64,000 bases of DNA from Gigaspora rosea. Taxonomy: Eukaryota; Glomeromycota; Glomeromycetes; Diversisporales; Gigasporaceae. The stretch is from the NCBI GenBank assembly GCA_003550325.1, contig QKWP01000521.1, positions 124,001 to 188,000 on the forward strand, read 5' to 3'. Below the pieces are notes generated by a model. It was not told where the DNA came from and made no database searches. It saw nothing but the letters and a program-made list of their open reading frames with translations. A program made the translations under genes and the position numbers. Shown here piece after piece: positions 59,227 to 64,000 of the stretch (position 1 is the stretch's first letter; the number at the start of each line of letters is the position of its first letter).

Positions 59227-59465
59227 CATCGATGAGCAACGATCGATCTAAAATAAATTTCTGCAAAATACTCCAAATCAATAATAGAAGATGAATTAAT
59301 AAAGTGAACTTCGCGGACAGGAGGAGTTTTTTTTAGGGAGGATAAGATAGATCAAGAAATGGATGCATTAAGATCCATAATTTCGTTGAATATCACCCGT
59401 AAATTAATTCCAGGAATTTGTCTAAAAGGTTTAAAATTTGCCACAATATCTTTTGTTTAATCAGT
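59227..59465 (-). pseudogene. BTB-BACK-TLDc family fragment, copy 2
   Basis: The minus strand reads KDIVANFKPFRQI, then IMDLNASIS, a stop, SILSSLKKTPPVREVHFINS and SSIIDLEYFAEI. It parallels KDIVAKVKPYRQI / LMDPNASISSTILPARKK in the larger copy at 60134-61290. Only the linker between the BACK region and the TLDc domain is present, with stops. It is a second, more decayed duplicate. Confidence 0.6.
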
Positions 59466-60133
59466 TTATATTTAATTGTTATGAACATTCGTTATTAACA
59501 ATAACTAATTATTATTATTCGGATTTTTTCATTACGATTTTACAAAAAAACTTTCAAGTATATAGAGATTAGAAATATATTATTACCCTTGACAAATTTT
59601 ATAATAATATATGGGATTTGGTAAAATCACAAATAAGCAATTGAGACTGCCGGCTTTATGTTTTTTTTTTTATTATTTTTTGTATTTGGAAATTTTCGAT
59701 GACATTTAACAAACCACTTTTGATTGATAAAAACTGTTAAATCACTAACAAGATCTTTATTTGATTTATTGCAACAATTAAGAACCACTTCAATTTTTAC
59801 AAATCATAGTAAATTAATATTTAAGCAAATTTCAATAAATTCATAATATAGTACTGTAATTTTCCACTATTCTGAGCAAAAATCGCATCTAAGAAGATTT
59901 TAGGAACATCTGTAAACCCTAATAACATTAAAAATATTTTCAATATAAATAAACGCTTGATTTATCTTTAAAAAGATATTTAGAAAAGTTCTAAATATCT
60001 TTGATTGCAATGAAAATTCAAATTGAAAACCGATTAATAGAATTATCTCTAAGCTGTTTTATTTACGGTGTAGAAATACTTACCGAAAACTAAATCATAA
60101 GTTTTATAACATCTAATACATCGCATGCATGGA
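59466..60133. other. Spacer between the two BTB-TLDc remnants
   Basis: AT-rich, no recognisable frame. A short T run lies at about 59661. Confidence 0.4.
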
Positions 60134-61290
60134 TTATTCTACTAAGGATGGAATTCGGTAAATTTGGGGTTTCAATGACAAAATAAAACTATTAACTGTT
60201 GTACGAGATTTATTTAGACTTGACAAACAGATTAATGGATTATATCCACCAAGTATTTCATTTGTGCCATTAACCTTTACAATAACCACATTACCAAGTA
60301 CATTATCGCATAATCTATCATCCCCACTTCCTCTAAGAAGTATAACGTATTTCTGTAACATCATATATCGATGAACTACATGTATTATGGTGTTTCATAT
60401 CAGTTTGAACACAAACATAGTACAGTTCACATAGTGGAGATCACTAATCAATCGATCCAAGATGAAATCTCTGCAAAATGTTTATTATTAATAATAGACG
60501 ATGGAGTCTCGGAAAATGGTCATTAATAATAGTTGATGGAACTTCTGCAACATTTTCATTATAAATTATAGACGATGGAATCCCTGCAAAAATGTTCATC
60601 ATTAATAATAGACGATGGACTAACAAAGTGATTTTTACGGACAGGAAGCTGAATATGAATTTTTTTACGAGCAGGTAATATAGTTGAAGAAATGGATGCA
60701 TTGGGATCCATAAGCTTTGTCGTAATGTTATAATAAGTTTACCTCTATAATTTGTCGATAAGGTTTAACTTTTGCTACAATATCTTTTCCAAACATTTGA
60801 AAATACCAAATTAACGGAATACATTGATCAAGTGTAGTTTTTAAGACTAAAAAATGCTTTTCATTATTATTTGAGATCAGAAGACAATCGGTGAAGTTTG
60901 TGCTTTTCCCCATTGAATAACCTATCACAAATTTCTGATTCTTCAATTTGTAAACCATCTCTCTTTAAAAGAGATCAACGCATTTTCTTGAATAGAAATA
61001 AATTTATCAGAATCAAAAACTATGTTAGGAAGTTTTGCAAGGATATCTGTGCAAAAAGTTTGCAATGACTTAAAATTATTATCTTGAAAACTGGTAGAAG
61101 AAATTTGAGTAAATTTTAGTCGAAGCCAGATGCTTTGTTATCAATTAGATATGACTGAAGGTTTTCAACTAATTCAGCTAACCCTATTTTGTTTGACGGA
61201 ACCAAAAGATCAAATATAGTAGACGGTTCACTCCTTCGATAGTGATTGTACCATTGTAAATATTTCTATGTTAAAAGGCCTTAATTAGTA
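60134..61290 (-). pseudogene. BTB-BACK-TLDc protein, degenerate
   Basis: Reading the minus strand downward from 61290: IYNGTITIEG (end of a BTB domain), then after a frameshift STIFDLLVPSNKIGLAELVE then NLQSYLIDNKASWLRLKFTQ, and SLQTFCTDILAKLPNIVFDS (BACK-like region). Next come ALKTTLDQCIPLIWYFQMFG and KDIVAKVKPYRQII (to about 60745), then LMDPNASISSTILPARKK and PVRKNHFVSPSSIINDEHF. Last is the start of a TLDc domain (60134-60364), YVILLRGSGDDRLC and VVIVKVNGTNEILGGYNPLI with TTVNSFILSLK. The 5' part of the BTB domain and the C-terminal half of the TLDc are missing. Between 60440 and 60640 the TCTATTATTAATGA unit is repeated about three times, adding stops. Family members are thought to act as substrate adaptors (BTB) with a TLDc module; this copy is dead. 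Confidence 0.8.
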
Positions 61291-61680
61291 TTAACTAAGC
61301 ACGATTTTAACTAACATTAGAGCCGAAATTCACCAGGAATGGTATTTCGAATGCAATAATATGCAAAAATATTTTGGACTTTATTAACCCAAGCGCTTAT
61401 TACATCTATTAATTCTAACTTTAATATTTTGAGATAAAATATTCTAAATAGCAAATTCAAAAGAAAGCATACATTATACTGGTGAAATTAACCTTCAGTG
61501 AACTTTAACTATAATTAATTGATTATAAAATAAATCGCCTACTTAATTAAAACTTTAAAGGCTTCAACAGATGCATCAGTTAAAGTAGTTTTAATAATAA
61601 TATTCTTTTTTGTTGTGGTTGATATTTTTTGCGAAAGAATGATGAATGATGATATAAAACCAATGAATGTAACTTAAAAT
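61291..61680. other. Spacer, no gene seen
   Basis: The N-terminal BTB coding part expected upstream of the pseudogene was not recognised here. Confidence 0.4.
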
Positions 61681-61896
61681 CCACCCAAATTGTTTCTAAG
61701 TAAATTTTTTCCAGACTTTAAATTAAAATATCTCAACAACTATTAAACCAAACTTGATAAAAGTTTCTTTGTTTAATTCTATATAGTTATAGAATTAAAA
61801 CAAAAAAAAATTTATTAGGTTTGGTTTAATAGTTGTTAAGATATTTTAATTAAAAGTTTTAAAAAAAAAAAACTTATTAAAAAACAATTTGGGTGG
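61681..61896. mobile_element. Hairpin MITE, 216 bp, CCACCCAAATTGTTT ends
   Basis: CCACCCAAATTGTTT on the left mirrors AAACAATTTGGGTGG on the right. The arms extend through TTAAAATATCTCAACAACTA and TTAAACCAAAC to a small AT-rich loop. Confidence 0.8.
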
Positions 61897-62873
61897 TTGA
61901 TTGATTAATACAAATGGTCGTCAAACTAAATCAAAAAAAGTAAGAGTGAATAGCTTAAACACTGTATTATTCATTTTCCCGTCATTTCTCCGGAACTAAC
62001 CCTAACCCTAACCTATGTGGGCTGAACTTGTCGGGATTTTGACATTGTCGGGAAGTTTGGTTGTCGGAAAACAATAGGATATATAGACACCTGACACCTG
62101 AATATATCAGACAATTTTTTTTTATTTTTTGAGGTGTCGATATAATCAGAGTGACGTGCAATTTGACAAAAATGAAATACGTGCACAGTAAAATTCTTAA
62201 TTTTAAATTTAGTTTTAAAAGGTATTACAAAATTAACGATTTCGAAAATGAGTAAGCTTAAAAAATCGCATTTGTTATTATGATGATCAAATAAGAAAAT
62301 CAAAAAGGAGTGCCTAGAGATTTTCATTTCATGACGGGTTGGCAAATGACAATGTCATTTAAAATTTTCATAATAAATGACAAATTAGTGACAAATGACA
62401 TAAGTCATTTGTTATTTTTGTCATTTAAAAATATCATATTAAGATTTCGGATTTTTTAGGATTTAACCAATCCTAAAATACCCAAGTGGCATAAAACCTT
62501 AATGATCTCAGGATCTTAGCATTGGCATAATACGTGTAGTAATTTATATAAGATATGTAGTCTAAAAGTGTTCTCAAGCACTTCTCTCAATGAATTCAAT
62601 AAAGAAACTGATTGGCTAGTTTGTTCAAACAGACCATCAGATTCTTTGTTGAGTCCATTGATGAGATGCTTGAGAACGTCCTAAATCACATAAAAAATGC
62701 ATTCGGAGCACTTTCGGAGCTAAATTAAAAATAAATAAAATTACAAAACGAGCTCTTCAACTTTAAATCCTATATAAAATGTTTTTTAATGTTAAAGCCA
62801 TTAACCTTGAATAATAATATATTATAAATAGTTATATAATTTAATATTTAATACATTAGGCAATACTAATTTT
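61897..62873. other. Spacer with telomere-like run and decayed hAT end
   Basis: AACTAACCCTAACCCTAACC at about 61995 is a short interstitial TTAGGG-type run. GTTGGCAAATGACA at about 62339 followed by alternating GTCATTT/AAATGACA words resembles the ends of the MITE at 23371. The 110-residue minus frame 62013-62345 is unrecognised and crosses these repeats. Confidence 0.45.
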
Positions 62874-63021
62874 TTGGTTCTCGTAACATAAAATTTGAAA
62901 AATGACCTGGCAACCCGGCTTTTTAATTTTATTTTCAAAAAACTTTATATATAAAACATAAAATATTTCTATAGATATCAAACTTTGCAGAAATTTGACC
63001 CGGCCGGGTTATGAGAACCAA
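62874..63021. mobile_element. Small MITE, TTGGTTCTCrTAAC ends
   Basis: TTGGTTCTCGTAAC at 62874 is mirrored by GTTATGAGAACCAA ending at 63021. Inner CTGGCAACCCGGC and GACCCGGCCGGG are partly complementary. Confidence 0.65.
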
Positions 63022-64000
63022 CTTATTAAGTTTGTATCATCTTAATGCTTATCTCTATAAATTTATTAAATTTTGTTGGAAAATTCAACTATAAGTTTAG
63101 AAGAGCCCAACTCTATATAAAGATAACCTAAAATATTAATACAAACATAAATTATATTTTAATTGACAGTTAGTAAGAATTTTCTTTAGTATAGTTGATT
63201 TTTTTTTGTATATAATAACTTTGGTTAGTACGGTTTTGATGAGATAATTTTTTATCGACAAATATTAATTCAGTATTACGAATAGTTGTGATGTATAGTC
63301 GTATATTAAATTATTTGGCCTCACAAAAATTTGACAAAAATTTGTTTATTGTTATAATAAAATATATCAAGTTTTCATAAAAAATATTTCAAAGTTTTCT
63401 TTTTTAAATATGTTTTCGGTATTATTTGTATTATAACTTTTATCAAGAGAATTATTTTTTCAAAAAAATTATCCTCTTTGGACAGTATCTTTAAAATAAT
63501 AATTCTTTCGAAAAAACTATGTATTAAAGCTTTCTTAAAAGAATTATTTTCTTTCTCAAAAAGGTTATTAATTGATAGTATATATCAGAGAGGTATCTCA
63601 TTTTATTGATAGACATATTTACATATTTTTAAAACAAAATAATGATTTTTTTTAAAAGAAAAAATAACAATGTTTTTTGCTATTTAACGATCATATTTAG
63701 ACTTCAGGTTTTTACTATCTATTAAAATCCTTCAAAATTGGAACCGACATTGTAAATTTAGAAGCCCGAAATCTAGTTTCCTTTAGCGTCGCACTTGCAT
63801 AAATTATCTAATTATATACATACTATATATATATATATCGATATATACACAATTATACGCGATTATGACCTCAACAATCATACACACGTGTTTGTCAATT
63901 TAATATCTTATTATACATAAGCTCTTTGCTCGCTCATATTCGTATTACTTATATGAATTATTTCTTACATCATTAATTAAGTTTATTCCAAACGTCAAAA
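63022..64000. other. AT-rich spacer to the window end
   Basis: No gene seen. AAAGAATTATTTTTTC-like words recur between 63420 and 63560, and there is an (AT)n/ATCGATATATA run at about 63818-63850. Confidence 0.5.

Noticed and set aside
61995-62014. TAACCCTAACCCTAACC run as a telomere
   Set aside because: Only about three units, flanked on both sides by ordinary sequence; an interstitial run, not a chromosome end.
62013-62345. Minus-strand 110-residue frame
   Set aside because: It crosses a telomere-like run and repeat ends and shows no domain or codon pattern of a gene.

Overview
The window looks like nuclear DNA of an AT-rich, repeat-choked fungus, most likely an arbuscular mycorrhizal fungus (Glomeromycotina, Rhizophagus-like). 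The reasons are: very AT-rich spacers; genes cut into many small exons by GT-AG introns of about 34 to 1,200 bp; a BED-finger hAT transposase; and decayed fragments of families that are greatly expanded in that group (hybrid histidine kinase, BTB-BACK-TLDc protein, protein kinase). The organism call rests on recognising family styles by eye, not on a search. One assembly gap of N lies at 46800-47538.

One large gene dominates. On the + strand from 28148 to 41737 I can chain 37 exons whose splice phases all agree, giving a protein of about 2,449 residues. It carries an N-terminal region of unknown fold, a dynamin-superfamily-like (GBP/VLIG-type) GTPase domain (P-loop GEQSCGKS, TEGIW, DFEG), a long Cys/His-rich region, and a C-terminal von Willebrand A domain with a complete MIDAS (DRSGS, T, D). 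Its introns hold several nested palindromic miniature elements.

Everything else is mobile DNA or gene wreckage. From the left: a MITE (2526-2850); a broken hAT transposon (2894-6045) with another MITE inside it; long AT-rich spacers with a tRNA-like fragment, a poly(A) block and minisatellites; a broken minus-strand gene with a C-terminal RING-like finger (13605-16144) whose upstream region is a dispersed repeat (16229-16744); a histidine-kinase pseudogene (17757-18955); and a 1.4 kb non-autonomous hAT element with a perfect 8-bp target duplication (19698-21104). These are followed by fragments of an unknown gene, two more hAT-like elements, and then the large gene.

Right of the large gene lies an 8.1 kb nested composite (43008-51108) with a 9-bp target duplication. 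Inside it are a 668-bp long palindrome with an 11-bp target duplication, a 6 kb insertion containing a TA-type MITE, pyrimidine-rich tandem repeats, an EF-hand fragment, a gap-interrupted retroposon and a kinase remnant, and finally another MITE. The rest (51109-64000) is low-complexity DNA, minisatellites, hairpin MITEs, three hAT-like elements and two decayed copies of a BTB-BACK-TLDc gene on the minus strand.

No operon, CRISPR array, complete tRNA or rRNA was seen. Apart from the large GTPase-vWA gene, no coding sequence in the window looks intact.
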